Shown: positions 25,725 through 35,743, counted from the first letter of the stretch. The stretch is 64,000 nt of DNA from Kroppenstedtia eburnea (GCF_013282215.1 NZ_CP048103.1:930001-994000), one strand, 5' to 3'. Program-made: numbers and translations. Notes: generated by a model from the letters alone, not told the origin.

Positions 25725-26096
25725 TTAAATCAAGGGAATCAGCAGAAAGGAAAGGGCCGTGTCAATCAACCCCACCCAAAAACCGACGGTGGCCGCCCAT
25801 CTATGGATGCGGGCGCGTTTTTCCGCCTCCGCCTCGCCGCCGGAGCCGTCGAGGGGTTCTTCAAAACCGTAATCTTTCCGAAAGCGATCGGGCTTAAGCA
25901 TTTTGAATCCCTTGGTGACAAGATTGAAAAAACCGCCGCTCCACACATAGTATCCACCGGCCAGCATCAACAGCACCAGCCCGGTCATGAACAGGATGTT
26001 GATCATTCCGGTCAGGTCGCCCCGTGCGGCGGCATAGGAGACGATCACGCTGACCGTTGCAAGGACGGTCGTCCATAGTATCCGGCTTCGGATCAT
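25725..26096 (-). CDS. DUF3899-like small membrane protein
   Basis: 123 residues with three hydrophobic segments (about 7-25, 33-55, 98-120). The central GGYYVWSGGFFNLVTKGFK resembles DUF3899 proteins of Bacillales. A hydrophilic loop (about 60-90) is acidic and basic in turn. Function unknown. The start at 26096 has GGGAGGA 7 nt upstream. Confidence 0.65.
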   Translation of the reverse strand: MIRSRILWTTVLATVSVIVSYAAARGDLTGMINILFMTGLVLLMLAGGYYVWSGGFFNLVTKGFKMLKPDRFRKDYGFEEPLDGSGGEAEAEKRARIHRWAATVGFWVGLIDTALSFLLIPLI

Positions 26097-26328
26097 TTGG
26101 GTTCCTCCCTGGGTATTGACGGGCATTGATGCATCCATTATAACAAAGGAATTACTCCCTCCGTTCAGCTTTCTCCCGGGTTCTTCTGCCTGATAAGGAA
26201 ATGTTCCTATTTTTCAACAACCCTTTTCTGTCCATGTGAATTGATTTATAATGAACGGGTCAAGAATGCCCGTTGCAATCATATCCCGGCTTTATTGGGC
26301 GACAATAAAAACCAAGGGAGGAAGGACA

Positions 26329-27966
26329 TTGAGGAGGAGAAGGTTTTTCCCTCTGATGGCAACGGTCACGACGAGCGCTCTTCTGTTGACGGCTTGTGGA
26401 GTGACCGGAGGTGCGGTGGGGACGGGAGAAAAGGCGGGGGACAAGGAACAGGTTTTGGACATGACTCTGACCGCGGAGCCGCCGGGGTTGGACAGCGCAG
26501 TGACGACGGATGTCGTTTCCTTTGATATTTTGAACAATGTGATGGAAGGGCTGTATCGTCTGGACAAGGATAATCGCCCTGAGGCGGCGATTGCCGCCGG
26601 AGTGGATATTTCCGAGGATAAAAAGACGTACACCTTCCGCCTGCGGGATGCCAAATGGAGTGACGGGCAACCGGTGAAGGCCCAGGATTTCGAATACTCC
26701 TGGAAACGGGCTCTCGATCCGAAGACCAAAGGGGAATACGCCTATATCCTGTATCCCATCAAAAATGCAGAGGCTTATAACGCCGGACAAGCATCCGTTG
26801 AGGATGTGGGAATCAAAGCAGTGGACGAGAAGACCCTGCAGGTGGAGCTGGAGTACCCGGTTCCCTATTTTCTCAGTTTGACCACCTTTGCCACCTATCT
26901 GCCGCAGCGGAAGGACGTTGTGGAGAAATTTGGGACAAAGTACGGAACGGAGCCGGACAATATGGTCTACAACGGCCCTTTCAACCTGAAAGAATGGCAG
27001 CATGAACAGAAGATTCAGCTGCAAAAGAGCGATACCTACTGGGATCGGAACACTGTCCGTCTGGAGACGGTCAACCAATATATCGTCAAGGATACATCGA
27101 CAGGGGTCAACCTCTATACTTCCAACCAAACCGACCTTACCTTCCTGGACTCCGAACTGTCAGAGGCTTTCAAAAAAAGTCCGGAATACCTGCCGGTGAC
27201 CACATCCACGATTCAATATCTGCAATTCAACACGAACAATGAGTTTCTGTCCAATGCGAATATCCGAAAAGCGATCAGCTATGCGATCGACCGGGAGACG
27301 ATGATCAAGGTTTTGAAGGATGGATCCCAGCCCGCCTTTGGTTTTGTTTCGCCGACGATCATCAACAGTGACAACAAAAACTTCCGCAAAGAGGCGGGAG
27401 ACGGACACCAGTTCAACCCTCCGGAAGCCCAACGCCTTCTCAAACTGGGGATGGAGGAGCTGGGTATTACCGAAAAACCGGAACTGACCATGCTGATCTA
27501 TGACGACAACCGCAAAAAAGCGGCGGAAGTGATGCAGGAGCAACTGAGAACCAACCTGGGGTTGGATGTTCGGTTGGATCCCAGACCGCTGAAACAGAAA
27601 CTGGATGAAGAGGCCAAGGGGAACTTTGAACTCACCTTTGCCGGTTGGTCCGCAGATTATAACGATCCGATGTCCTATTTGGATATGTTCCTTACCGGTG
27701 GTCCCTTTAACCGCGGCAAGTGGAGCAACAAGACCTATGATCAGCTGATCAAAAAGTCGAGCGGTAACCCCGATAACGTGGAGCGGGCAAAAGACCTGAT
27801 CCGGGCGGAAAAGATCATGAGTGATGCCGCGCCGATTGCCCCCCTGTATTTCGGTGGGGAAGTCTATCTTCAAAAACAGTACGTGAAAAACATCGTCCGT
27901 CACCCGATCGGCACCGGCATCAGCCTGAAATGGGCGTATGTCGACGGCAAAGAGAACAAGAACTGA
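26329..27966 (+). CDS. Oligopeptide ABC transporter substrate-binding lipoprotein (first copy)
   Basis: 545 residues. Lipoprotein signal with a run of Arg at 2-5 and lipobox ending at C23 (LLLTAC). SBP family 5 features: EPPGLDSAVTTDVVSFDILNNV in the N-terminal lobe, LRDAKWSDGQPVKAQDFEYSWKRALDP near 100-125, MVYNGPFNLKEW. The family captures peptides outside the membrane and delivers them to OppBC. TTG 26329 has GGGAGG 7-8 nt upstream. It shares long stretches with the next gene, indicating tandem duplication. A TATAAT at 26247 may be its -10 box. Confidence 0.9.
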   Translation: MRRRRFFPLMATVTTSALLLTACGVTGGAVGTGEKAGDKEQVLDMTLTAEPPGLDSAVTTDVVSFDILNNVMEGLYRLDKDNRPEAAIAAGVDISEDKKTYTFRLRDAKWSDGQPVKAQDFEYSWKRALDPKTKGEYAYILYPIKNAEAYNAGQASVEDVGIKAVDEKTLQVELEYPVPYFLSLTTFATYLPQRKDVVEKFGTKYGTEPDNMVYNGPFNLKEWQHEQKIQLQKSDTYWDRNTVRLETVNQYIVKDTSTGVNLYTSNQTDLTFLDSELSEAFKKSPEYLPVTTSTIQYLQFNTNNEFLSNANIRKAISYAIDRETMIKVLKDGSQPAFGFVSPTIINSDNKNFRKEAGDGHQFNPPEAQRLLKLGMEELGITEKPELTMLIYDDNRKKAAEVMQEQLRTNLGLDVRLDPRPLKQKLDEEAKGNFELTFAGWSADYNDPMSYLDMFLTGGPFNRGKWSNKTYDQLIKKSSGNPDNVERAKDLIRAEKIMSDAAPIAPLYFGGEVYLQKQYVKNIVRHPIGTGISLKWAYVDGKENKN

Positions 27967-28396
27967 TCCTCTGGATCCGGGGGTTTGCAGGGAATGCGGC
28001 GGAGAACAGCAGGGGTGTCTGTCCACATCAGGCAGATGCCCTTCATCCCGCCGGCATATTCGCTCCCCAGTTTTATCCATCAATTTCTTGTTTCATATCC
28101 TGTTCACTTGTTCATTTATCTGGTATGATAATACTAGTTCAGTGATATTAAACACAATTGTGGGAAAGTTACCTTCATTTCTACTAAAATCCCATGAAAT
28201 TATCACGGGAAGTGTCCTCCGGGTAAATCAAAGGGCTGGGGGAGTTGTATGCGGAAGTATTGTGCATTTGTCTGCCTGTCGTGGACAAAGCAGACGAAAA
28301 TGGCCGATAATTCCGTAGTCCATTCGTGTTATCGGTCCCGATCGGACCATAACAATAGAATTTTTCTCATATTTTCAAGGGGGGAAACCTGACAAC
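27967..28396. other. 430-bp gap between the two binding-protein genes
   Basis: No gene recognised. TGGTATGAT at 28121-28129 is a good extended -10 element. That implies a leader of some 260 nt for the second gene. A GGTCC-GGACC hairpin lies near 28336-28352. There is no clear terminator after the first gene, so both separate and read-through transcription are possible. Confidence 0.45.
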
Positions 28397-30013
28397 ATGG
28401 GCAAAAAGTTTAATGTCGCGCTGGCTCTGCTGCTGGTCGCCAGTTTGGCTCTGACCGCTTGTGGCGGAGTGGATCAAAGTCAGGGGGACGGCGGGAAGCA
28501 AGTGCTCAACCTGACCGAAACCCAGGAGCCGCCGGGGCTGGACAGCTCCAAAACGACAGATACTGTCTCCTTCGTCGTCCTTAACAACGTCATGGAAGGT
28601 TTGTATCGCCTCGACAAGAACAATGAGCCGGTGGAGGGCATGGCGAAGAGTGTGGACGTCAGCAAAGACAAATTGTCCTACACCTTTAAGCTCCGGGATG
28701 CCAAGTGGAGTGACGGCAAACCGGTGAAGGCTCAGGACTTTGAATATTCCTGGAAGCGGGCTCTCGATCCGAAAACCAAGTCTGAATATGCTTACATGCT
28801 GTACCCCATTAAAGGGGCTGAGAAGTTCAACACCAAAAAAGGCAAAGCCGACGATGTGGGCGTGAAGGCCCTCGATGACAAAACCCTGGAAGTGAAACTG
28901 GAGCAACCGGTTCCCTACTTCCTCGGTCTGACGGCCTTCTCCACCTTCAACCCGCTCCGTCAGGACATCGTCGAGAAGCACGGTGAAAAGTACGCCACCG
29001 AGCCGGACAAGATGGTCTACAACGGTCCTTTCGTCCTGTCCAAATGGAACCACAACAAAGACTTCCAGTACAAAAAGAACGATAAGTACTGGGAAAAAGA
29101 TGTGGTCAAACTGGATGAGATCAATGTCAGCATCGTGAAAGACATGAACCAGAAGATGAACCTCTACTCCACCAACAAAGTCGATTTCAGCGCACTGGGT
29201 GAGGACTTCACGGATAAGTACCAAGGCAAGCCGGATGTGTTCCAACATCAGGAAGCCAGCACGTTCTACCTGCAATTCAACACCAAGGATAAGTTCTTCC
29301 AAAATGCCAAGATCCGGAAAGCCATCTCCATGGCGATCGACCGGAAAACTCTGACGGATAAAATCAACAAGAACGGTTCGGTTCCGGCCGGCGCTCTCGT
29401 GCCCCCGGTGGTGCAAGGTCCCGAAGGGAAAGCTTTCCGGGATCTGGCGGGTAAAGAGTATGTCAAGTATGACACCAAGGAAGCCAAGAAACTTCTGGAT
29501 GAAGGTATGAAGGAAGCCGGCATCAAAAAGATCCCGAAGATCGAACTTCTCGGTTATGACTCCAGCGGTGCCAAGAAGGATCAGGAGTTTATCAAGGAAC
29601 AGCTGAACAAAACTCTGGGAATCGATGTGGACCTGCGTCCGTTGTCCTTTGACCAGAAGTTGAAGTTGGAAAGCGCCGGGGACTTCCAGCTGAGTTATGC
29701 CGGTTGGGGTGCCGACTACAACGACCCGATGACCTTCCTGGAACTGTGGGTGACCGGTGGTTCCTTCAACCGCGGTAAATGGAGCAACAAAGAATATGAC
29801 AAGCTGATCAAGAAGTCCCAGACCAACCCGGACTTCGACAAGCGGATCCAAGATCTGGTCAAAGCCGAGGAGCTCCTGATGGATGAAGCGGCGATCGCCC
29901 CTCTCTTCTATCGCTCCCAGCTCTACCTGAAGCGGCCGACTGTAAAAGATCTGTACGCACATCCCTTCGGTGCTGATTTCTCCTATAAGTGGGCTCATAT
30001 CGAAGGTAAATAA
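28397..30013 (+). CDS. oppA: Oligopeptide ABC transporter substrate-binding lipoprotein (second copy)
   Basis: 538 residues. Lipobox at C21-C22 region (LALTACGG), SBP family 5 body: EPPGLDSSKTTDTVSFVVLNN, LRDAKWSDGKPVKAQDFEYSWK, MVYNGPFVLSKW, YAGWGADYNDPMTFLELW. Very similar to the preceding gene, but with lysine-rich surface stretches and C-ending codons that suggest strong expression. GGGGGG lies upstream of ATG 28397. Directly followed by a stable stem-loop and oppBCDF, so this is the main receptor of the operon. Confidence 0.93.
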   Translation: MGKKFNVALALLLVASLALTACGGVDQSQGDGGKQVLNLTETQEPPGLDSSKTTDTVSFVVLNNVMEGLYRLDKNNEPVEGMAKSVDVSKDKLSYTFKLRDAKWSDGKPVKAQDFEYSWKRALDPKTKSEYAYMLYPIKGAEKFNTKKGKADDVGVKALDDKTLEVKLEQPVPYFLGLTAFSTFNPLRQDIVEKHGEKYATEPDKMVYNGPFVLSKWNHNKDFQYKKNDKYWEKDVVKLDEINVSIVKDMNQKMNLYSTNKVDFSALGEDFTDKYQGKPDVFQHQEASTFYLQFNTKDKFFQNAKIRKAISMAIDRKTLTDKINKNGSVPAGALVPPVVQGPEGKAFRDLAGKEYVKYDTKEAKKLLDEGMKEAGIKKIPKIELLGYDSSGAKKDQEFIKEQLNKTLGIDVDLRPLSFDQKLKLESAGDFQLSYAGWGADYNDPMTFLELWVTGGSFNRGKWSNKEYDKLIKKSQTNPDFDKRIQDLVKAEELLMDEAAIAPLFYRSQLYLKRPTVKDLYAHPFGADFSYKWAHIEGK

Positions 30014-30043
30014 AACGGATCGACACTGGCAGATCCCATAGAC

Positions 30044-30090
30044 AGCGCGAGAAGGTATATGCCAGCCTTGGCATATACCTTCTGTGCGCT
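30044..30090 (+). promoter_or_regulatory. Stable intercistronic stem-loop between oppA and oppB
   Basis: AGCGCGAGAAGGTATATGCC pairs with GGCATATACCTTCTGTGCGCT-type arm. There is no T tract after it. Such stems after binding-protein genes stabilise the upstream mRNA or limit read-through, so that the receptor outnumbers the permease. Confidence 0.7.
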
Positions 30091-30140
30091 AATCATGACA
30101 ATTTTGGTTGATTTTAAGTTTTTTGAGAAAGGGGAGTGGA

Positions 30141-31073
30141 ATGATGGGGCGGTATATTCTGCAACGGATGGCCTATATGCTGATCACGCTCTGGGTCATT
30201 ATCACCTTTACCTTTTTCCTGATGCACTCCATGCCCGGTTCCCCCTTGCAAAACGTGGAAAAAATTCCGCAGGAACTGCAGGAGGCGATCCTGAAGGAAT
30301 ACGGGCTGGATAAACCCCTGCCGGTGCAATATGTTCAATTTCTGGGCAACCTCGCCCAAGGTAGTCTGGGTTACTCCTTCAAATATGACGGTCGCAGTGT
30401 GACGGATCTCTTAATGCAGGGATTCCCGGCTTCCGCTCAATTGGGGGTTCAATCCATCATCTTCGGCAGTCTGATCGGGGTATTGTTGGGCTCCATCGCC
30501 GCCCTTCGCCGCGGCACCTGGGTGGATAACACCGCCAATGTGATTTCCGTCCTCGGTTACTCCGTGCCCAGCTTTGTGATTGCCACACTTCTCTCCTATT
30601 ATGTGGGGGTGAAATGGGGGATCTTGCCCACCGGTTTGTGGGGTTCATTTGAACACACCATTTTGCCGACACTCTCCCTCTCCTTCCTGGTGATCGCCAC
30701 GATTGCCCGCTATATTCGGACCGAGATGTTGGAGGTCCTGGGACAGGACTATATGAAGACGGCCAAAGCCAAGGGTTTGAGCCGGACAGCCTCCCTTGGA
30801 CGTCATGCCCTGCGCAACGCGTTGATTCCGGCGGTGACGGTGATGGGTCCCTTGGTGATCGGATTGATCACCGGTTCCTTGGTGGTGGAGCAGATCTTTG
30901 CCGTGCCGGGCATGGGCTGGATGTTCGTGGAGTCGATTCAGGTGAAGGATTATACGGTAATCATGGGGGTTACCATTTTCTACAGCGCCTTGTTGATCGT
31001 CAGTATTTTCCTGATCGATGTGCTGTACGGTGTGATTGATCCCCGGATCCGTATTTCGGGAGCGAAGGAGTGA
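30141..31073 (+). CDS. oppB: Oligopeptide ABC transporter permease OppB
   Basis: 310 residues, six hydrophobic segments, starting with the conserved N-terminal helix (ILQRMAYMLITLWVIITFTFFL). The EAA loop is near 200-220 (LGQDYMKTAKAKGLSRTAS, then the Leu/Arg-rich RHALRNALIP). Forms the membrane channel with OppC. AAAGGGGAG precedes ATG 30141; a second ATG follows directly. The stop overlaps the RBS of oppC. Confidence 0.93.
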   Translation: MMGRYILQRMAYMLITLWVIITFTFFLMHSMPGSPLQNVEKIPQELQEAILKEYGLDKPLPVQYVQFLGNLAQGSLGYSFKYDGRSVTDLLMQGFPASAQLGVQSIIFGSLIGVLLGSIAALRRGTWVDNTANVISVLGYSVPSFVIATLLSYYVGVKWGILPTGLWGSFEHTILPTLSLSFLVIATIARYIRTEMLEVLGQDYMKTAKAKGLSRTASLGRHALRNALIPAVTVMGPLVIGLITGSLVVEQIFAVPGMGWMFVESIQVKDYTVIMGVTIFYSALLIVSIFLIDVLYGVIDPRIRISGAKE

Positions 31074-31078
31074 TCGGG

Positions 31079-32005
31079 ATGGAGACGACCAAAAATCTGA
31101 CACCGGACTTGTTTGAACCGGCGGAACAGAACGTGGAGGAGCAGGAGCAACTCGCCCGCAAAAAACTCACCTTCTGGGGGGATGTCTGGCGCCGGTTCCG
31201 CTCCAACAAAGGAGCGCTGATCGGAGGCATCCTGCTGCTGATTATTGCGGTTATGGCCATTATTGGGCCGGATATGAACCCATACTCCTATCGGGCACAG
31301 GACTACAGTGTCATCAACAAGGAACCCTTCGGGGATCATTGGTTAGGCACCGACGGTCTGGGCCGTGACCTTTGGACCCGGGTTTGGTACGGGGCGGGAA
31401 TTTCCCTGCTGATCGCCTTTTTGGCTGCAGCTTTTGACCTGTTTATCGGGGTTCCCTACGGGTGTATCTCCGGTTATTACGGCGGCCGGGTGGACAACTG
31501 GATGCAGCGGATCATCGAAGTTCTCTATGGGATTCCCAATCTGGTCGTCATCATTCTGCTGTTGTTGTGGCTGGATCCGGGGATTTTCGCCATTGCCCTG
31601 GCGATGGGGATCACCGGTTGGATCACCATGGCCCGGGTGGTGCGTGGTGAGATGTTGAAGCTGAAGTCCCAGGAGTATGTATTGGCGGCACGTACTTTGG
31701 GTGCGAGCACTTCCCGGATGTTGGTCAAGCATATGCTGCCCAACGTGATGGGGCCTGTCATCATCACCATTATGTTTTCCATTCCGACAGCCATTTTCTT
31801 TGAAGCTTTCCTCGCCTTCATCGGACTGGGAATCCGTCCGCCGGAAGCCAGCCTGGGTGTGCTGATTGAAGAAGGGTATAAACAGTTGCAGTTGTATCCG
31901 TACCAGCTGTTCTATCCGGCGGCTGTCTTGTCATTGATCATGTTCGGCTTCAACCTGGTGGGTGACGGACTGCGTGACGCTCTGGATCCGAAACTGCGTC
32001 AATAA
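31079..32005 (+). CDS. oppC: Oligopeptide ABC transporter permease OppC
   Basis: 308 residues. N-terminal OppC_N segment (FWGDVWRRFRSNKGALIGGILLL) and LGTDGLGRDLWTRVWYGAG, both typical of OppC. Binding-protein-dependent transport domain with EAA-type loop (SQEYVLAARTLGASTSRML) near 195-213. Pairs with OppB. ATG 31079 has AAGGAG 8 nt upstream, made from the end of oppB. Confidence 0.93.
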   Translation: METTKNLTPDLFEPAEQNVEEQEQLARKKLTFWGDVWRRFRSNKGALIGGILLLIIAVMAIIGPDMNPYSYRAQDYSVINKEPFGDHWLGTDGLGRDLWTRVWYGAGISLLIAFLAAAFDLFIGVPYGCISGYYGGRVDNWMQRIIEVLYGIPNLVVIILLLLWLDPGIFAIALAMGITGWITMARVVRGEMLKLKSQEYVLAARTLGASTSRMLVKHMLPNVMGPVIITIMFSIPTAIFFEAFLAFIGLGIRPPEASLGVLIEEGYKQLQLYPYQLFYPAAVLSLIMFGFNLVGDGLRDALDPKLRQ

Positions 32006-32024
32006 GAAAGGAGGGACTGATCAT

Positions 32025-33059
32025 ATGGAGAAGCAAAATCTGTTGGAAGTACGGGATCTGCACGTTTCCTTCAAAACCTACAATGGTGAAGTGCAGGCGG
32101 TGCGCGGCGTCAGCTTTGATGTGAAAAAAGGGGAGACCGTGGCCATCGTCGGGGAGTCCGGTTGCGGAAAGAGTGTCACCTCCCAAAGTATTATGAGATT
32201 GATCCCGCAACCGCCGGGCTGGATTAAATCCGGTGAAATCCTGTTTGACGGGCAGGACTTGACCAAGTTGTCGGAGAAACAGATGGAGGCGATTCGGGGA
32301 AAAGAGATCGCCATGATATTCCAGGACCCGATGACCTCTCTCAACCCGACCATGACGGTGGGCAAGCAAATTATGGAAGGTTTGATCAAGCACCAGAATT
32401 TGGGGAAAGCCCAAGCGAAGGAACGGGCACTGGAAATGTTGCGGCTGGTGGGAATCCCCAGTCCGGAAAGCCGGATCGACCAATATCCCCACCAGTTCAG
32501 TGGTGGGATGCGGCAGCGGGCCATGATCGCCATCGCCTTGGCCTGCGCTCCGAAACTGCTGATCGCCGACGAGCCGACAACGGCTTTGGATGTGACGATT
32601 CAGGCCCAGATCCTGGGCTTGATGAATGATTTGAAGGAGAAATTGGAAACCTCAACCATTCTGATCACCCACGATTTAGGTGTGGTGGCGGAAACCGCCG
32701 ATCGTGTGGTGGTGATGTATGCGGGGAAAGTGATTGAAACCGGGACGGTGGATGAGATCTTCTATCGACCGCGCCATCCTTACACCTGGGGACTGATGGG
32801 GTCGATGCCGCGACTGGATCTCTCCCGGGAAAAGGAACTGACCCCGATTTTGGGAACCCCGCCGGATCTTCTTTCTCCGCCCAAAGGTTGTCCCTTCGCG
32901 AGCCGTTGTAAACACGCAATGAAAATTTGCAAACAGCAGATGCCTGAAACCACCACCGTCCAGGAGGGTGGATCCCATCAAGTGGCCTGCTGGTTGGAGC
33001 ACCCCATGGCTCCTGCGGTGGAATCGCCAGTTGAAATGGTAGGAGGGGGTTCAAAATGA
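32025..33059 (+). CDS. oppD: Oligopeptide ABC transporter ATPase OppD
   Basis: 344 residues. Walker A GESGCGKS near 44-51, Q-loop [11 protein letters not shown], signature FSGGMRQR, Walker [13 protein letters not shown], and the C-terminal oligopeptide-transporter extension with [19 protein letters not shown], whose four Cys may hold an Fe-S cluster as in related Dpp/Opp ATPases. Powers peptide import with OppF. AAAGGAGGG precedes ATG 32025. Overlaps oppF by ATGA. Confidence 0.94.
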   Translation: MEKQNLLEVRDLHVSFKTYNGEVQAVRGVSFDVKKGETVAIVGESGCGKSVTSQSIMRLIPQPPGWIKSGEILFDGQDLTKLSEKQMEAIRGKEIAMIFQDPMTSLNPTMTVGKQIMEGLIKHQNLGKAQAKERALEMLRLVGIPSPESRIDQYPHQFSGGMRQRAMIAIALACAPKLLIADEPTTALDVTIQAQILGLMNDLKEKLETSTILITHDLGVVAETADRVVVMYAGKVIETGTVDEIFYRPRHPYTWGLMGSMPRLDLSREKELTPILGTPPDLLSPPKGCPFASRCKHAMKICKQQMPETTTVQEGGSHQVACWLEHPMAPAVESPVEMVGGGSK

Positions 33060-34069
33060 GCACAGCGGAGCCCAAAGTGGAAAAAATCCTCGAGGTGAAT
33101 CAAGTCAAGAAGCACTTCAACATGGGCCGCAATCAGGTGGTTCGGGCGGTGGACAATGTCACCTTTGATGTATACAAAGGGGAGACCTTGGGCCTCGTCG
33201 GCGAATCCGGCTGCGGCAAGTCCACCATCGGCCGCACGATTATCCGCCTGTATGAAGCGACCGAGGGGGAGATCCGGTTTAAGGGGAAGACCACCAAGGA
33301 TCTCAAAGGCAAGAATCTGAAGAAGTTCAACCGGGAGATGCAGATGATCTTCCAGGATCCTTATGCTTCCCTGAACCCTCGCATGACGGTGGGCGATATT
33401 ATCGCCGAGGGGTTGGATATCCACGGATTGGCCCAAGGGGAAGAACGGCGTCAAAAGGTGATCGAGCTCCTGAAGACCGTCGGTCTCAATGAAGAGCACG
33501 CCGACCGCTTCCCCCATGAGTTCAGTGGCGGACAGCGACAACGGATCGGGATTGCCCGCGCCCTCGCAGTGGACCCCGACTTTATCATCGCTGACGAACC
33601 CATTTCCGCGCTGGATGTGTCCATTCAGGCCCAAGTGGTCAACCTGATGAAAAAACTGCAACGGGAAAAGGGATTGACTTACCTGTTTATCGCTCATGAC
33701 CTGTCTATGGTGAAATATATCAGTGACCGGGTCGGAGTGATGTATCTCGGGAACCTTGTCGAGCTGGCCGACAGTCAGGAACTGTATGAGACTCCTCTTC
33801 ATCCTTATACGGAAGCGTTGCTGTCGGCGGTCCCGATCGCCGATCCCGATGTGGGAAAACAGCGGGAGCGCATCATTTTGAAGGGAGACGTCCCCAGCCC
33901 GATCGATCCCCCCAGCGGGTGCCGCTTCCGGACCCGTTGCCCGAAGGCGATGGATATCTGTGCCCAAGCCGTTCCCAAATGGCAGGAAGTGCGACCGATG
34001 CACTGGGTTGCTTGCCATTTGTATGAGGAGGAATCCCTTAAAAAGGAACAAGCGAAAAAAGAGGATTAA
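33056..34069 (+). CDS. oppF: Oligopeptide ABC transporter ATPase OppF
   Basis: 337 residues. Walker [10 protein letters not shown] near 52-60, signature [10 protein letters not shown], Walker [13 protein letters not shown], and a C-terminal Cys cluster ([14 protein letters not shown]). Second ATPase of the Opp system, adjacent to OppD. ATG 33056 overlaps the oppD stop, RBS AGGAGGGGG. Last gene of the operon before the terminator at 34077. Confidence 0.94.
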   Translation: MSTAEPKVEKILEVNQVKKHFNMGRNQVVRAVDNVTFDVYKGETLGLVGESGCGKSTIGRTIIRLYEATEGEIRFKGKTTKDLKGKNLKKFNREMQMIFQDPYASLNPRMTVGDIIAEGLDIHGLAQGEERRQKVIELLKTVGLNEEHADRFPHEFSGGQRQRIGIARALAVDPDFIIADEPISALDVSIQAQVVNLMKKLQREKGLTYLFIAHDLSMVKYISDRVGVMYLGNLVELADSQELYETPLHPYTEALLSAVPIADPDVGKQRERIILKGDVPSPIDPPSGCRFRTRCPKAMDICAQAVPKWQEVRPMHWVACHLYEEESLKKEQAKKED

Positions 34070-34076
34070 GCGATCT

Positions 34077-34109
34077 CCCCTGAACCGATCCGGTTCAGGG
34101 AATTTTTTG
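34077..34109 (+). terminator. Rho-independent terminator of the opp operon
   Basis: CCCTGAACC / GGTTCAGGG followed by AATTTTTT. Confidence 0.9.
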
Positions 34110-34143
34110 CTTGACGGGGTCGAACATATGTACCTGATCTTTA

Positions 34144-34251
34144 TTATACTCCAGGTGAGGTCCATTTTCCTTCCTGTTTATAAAAAAGTCTCCTGAAGGG
34201 ATCTGCCATCGCTTTTAGTGAATTGCGGACGCGGAAGCGCTCCCGAACCAT
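34144..34251 (-). CDS. Possible small basic protein (35 aa)
   Basis: A 35-codon frame, MVRERFRVRNSLKAMADPF at its N-terminus, rich in Arg and Lys. GAAGGA lies about 12 nt upstream, which is a weak RBS distance. It fills the gap between the opp terminator and the NifU-like gene. The flanks of the frame can also pair with each other (GTCTCCTGAAGG near 34188 and CCTTCAAGAGAC near 34266), so an RNA is equally possible. No family recognised. Confidence 0.3.
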   Translation of the reverse strand: MVRERFRVRNSLKAMADPFRRLFYKQEGKWTSPGV

Positions 34252-34298
34252 GATCTGCAAAAATCCTTCAAGAGACTCCTCTCTTTATTTCATCCAGC

Positions 34299-34331
34299 AA
34301 AAAACCGCCGGTTGGTTTCCGGCGGTTTTTG
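34299..34331 (-). terminator. Terminator of the NifU-like gene
   Basis: AAAACCGCCGG / CCGGCGGTTTT stem; T tract on the minus strand (and A/T on both sides, so bidirectional). Confidence 0.8.
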
Positions 34332-34349
34332 TTTCAGATCTTCGCTTGA

Positions 34350-34571
34350 TTACAATACTTGTTCCACTTCGGTGACCCCGGGGATCTCCTCCATCAAGGC
34401 CCGCTCAATCCCGGCCTTCAGTGTGATGGTGGAGCTGGGGCAACTGCCGCAGGCTCCGAGGAGGCGAACTTTTACCACTCCATCCTCGACGTTCACCAAT
34501 TCCACATCGCCGCCGTCCCGCTGAATGAAGGGACGAAGTTTGTCCAGAACTTCCTGCACTTGTTCTTTCAT
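34350..34571 (-). CDS. NifU-like (Nfu) iron-sulfur carrier protein
   Basis: 73 residues, a stand-alone NifU C-terminal domain: [28 protein letters not shown] and a final PGVTEVEQV. The two Cys of CGSC bind a [4Fe-4S] cluster across a dimer for delivery to apo-proteins. Same length and type as Bacillus YutI. ATG 34571 has GGAGCATGTC upstream (GGAG 8 nt before the start). In Bacillus this gene also lies in the yut region near yuzD. Confidence 0.92.
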   Translation of the reverse strand: MKEQVQEVLDKLRPFIQRDGGDVELVNVEDGVVKVRLLGACGSCPSSTITLKAGIERALMEEIPGVTEVEQVL

Positions 34572-34813
34572 ATGACATGCTCCTTTCCGTAAAGAGAGTC
34601 ACCCGATCCATCTATTGATTAGGGTTTGACATCAGCCATTTTCGATCCGTTCCCCGGAGGGGAAACGATCATTACCCCCATTATACAGGATCACGGAGAT
34701 TCTGTCTTGGGTGAATCATGCAGGGGATGCAGGTGTTTCTCCAACCCTGGCCCTCATGATAAGATGAAAGGGATATCATGAGGGTTGAACCGGTTATGGG
34801 AAGAGGGATGATG

Positions 34814-35740
34814 ATGAAACAGGTATATGAGGATATCAAGGAGCTGATCGGCTGGACACCGATTGTGAGAATCAAGGGCTTTCCGGTGCCGGAAGGGGTT
34901 CAGCTTTATGCGAAATTGGAGTATCTCAATCCGGGAGGCAGTGTCAAGGACCGACTCGGTCTTTCCCTGATCCGTGCGGGGGAAGAAACGGGGCAATTGA
35001 AACCGGGAGGTACAATCATTGAACCCACTGCCGGAAACACGGGAATTGGACTGGCCTTGGCGGCGGTGGGAACCGGTTATCGGGTGATCTTTGTCGTGCC
35101 GGAGAAATTTTCCCGGGAGAAGCAGGAGCTGATCCGCGCTCTGGGAGCGGAAGTGGTGAATACTCCCACGGAAGAAGGAGTGCGGGGAGCGATTGCCAAG
35201 GCGGAAGAGTTGGCGAAGACCATCGAGGGGGCCTACTGCCCCCAGCAGTTTGGCAATCCCGCCAATCCCCGGGCCCATTATGAGACCACGGGACCGGAGA
35301 TCTGGAAACAGATGGAGGGAAGATTGGATGTATTCGTGGCGGGGGCCGGTTCCGGAGGAACTTTTATGGGGTGTGCCCGTTATCTCAAGGAGCGGAATCC
35401 CAAGATCAAAACGGTGATTGTGGAACCGGAGGGTTCCATTCTCGGCGGAGGTGAGCCCGGTCCCCACAGGACGGAGGGGATCGGGATGGAGTTCCTGCCG
35501 GAGTATATGGATCCATCGTACTTTGATGCGATCCATACCGTTTTGGATCGGGATGCGTTCCGGAGAGTGAAAGAATTGGCCCGCCGGGAAGGAATGCTGG
35601 TGGCCAGCTCCTCCGGGGCAGCCTTCCATGCAGCCCTTGAAGAAGCGAAGCAGGCCGCTCCCGGCACCCGGATTGTGGTGATCTTTCCCGATGGAAGTGA
35701 ACGTTATCTCAGCCAACAAATCTATGGAGAAGGAGAGTAA
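34814..35740 (+). CDS. mccA: O-acetylserine-dependent cystathionine beta-synthase MccA
   Basis: 308 residues, fold type II PLP enzyme. LIGWTPIVRI at the N-terminus, PGGSVKDR with PLP-lysine K45, EPTAGNTGIGLA, and GSGGTFMG, the phosphate-binding loop. The context with a cystathionine lyase directly after it identifies it as MccA of reverse transsulfuration (homocysteine to cystathionine) rather than CysK. Start uncertain: ATG 34814 has AGAGGG 6 nt upstream; ATG 34778 with AAAGGG is the main alternative. 3 bp separate it from mccB. Confidence 0.88.
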   Translation: MKQVYEDIKELIGWTPIVRIKGFPVPEGVQLYAKLEYLNPGGSVKDRLGLSLIRAGEETGQLKPGGTIIEPTAGNTGIGLALAAVGTGYRVIFVVPEKFSREKQELIRALGAEVVNTPTEEGVRGAIAKAEELAKTIEGAYCPQQFGNPANPRAHYETTGPEIWKQMEGRLDVFVAGAGSGGTFMGCARYLKERNPKIKTVIVEPEGSILGGGEPGPHRTEGIGMEFLPEYMDPSYFDAIHTVLDRDAFRRVKELARREGMLVASSSGAAFHAALEEAKQAAPGTRIVVIFPDGSERYLSQQIYGEGE

Positions 35741-35743
35741 AGG

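Noticed and set aside
34117-34134. LexA (SOS) box
   Set aside because: CGAACATATGTACC differs from the palindromic consensus at two positions, and no SOS gene follows.
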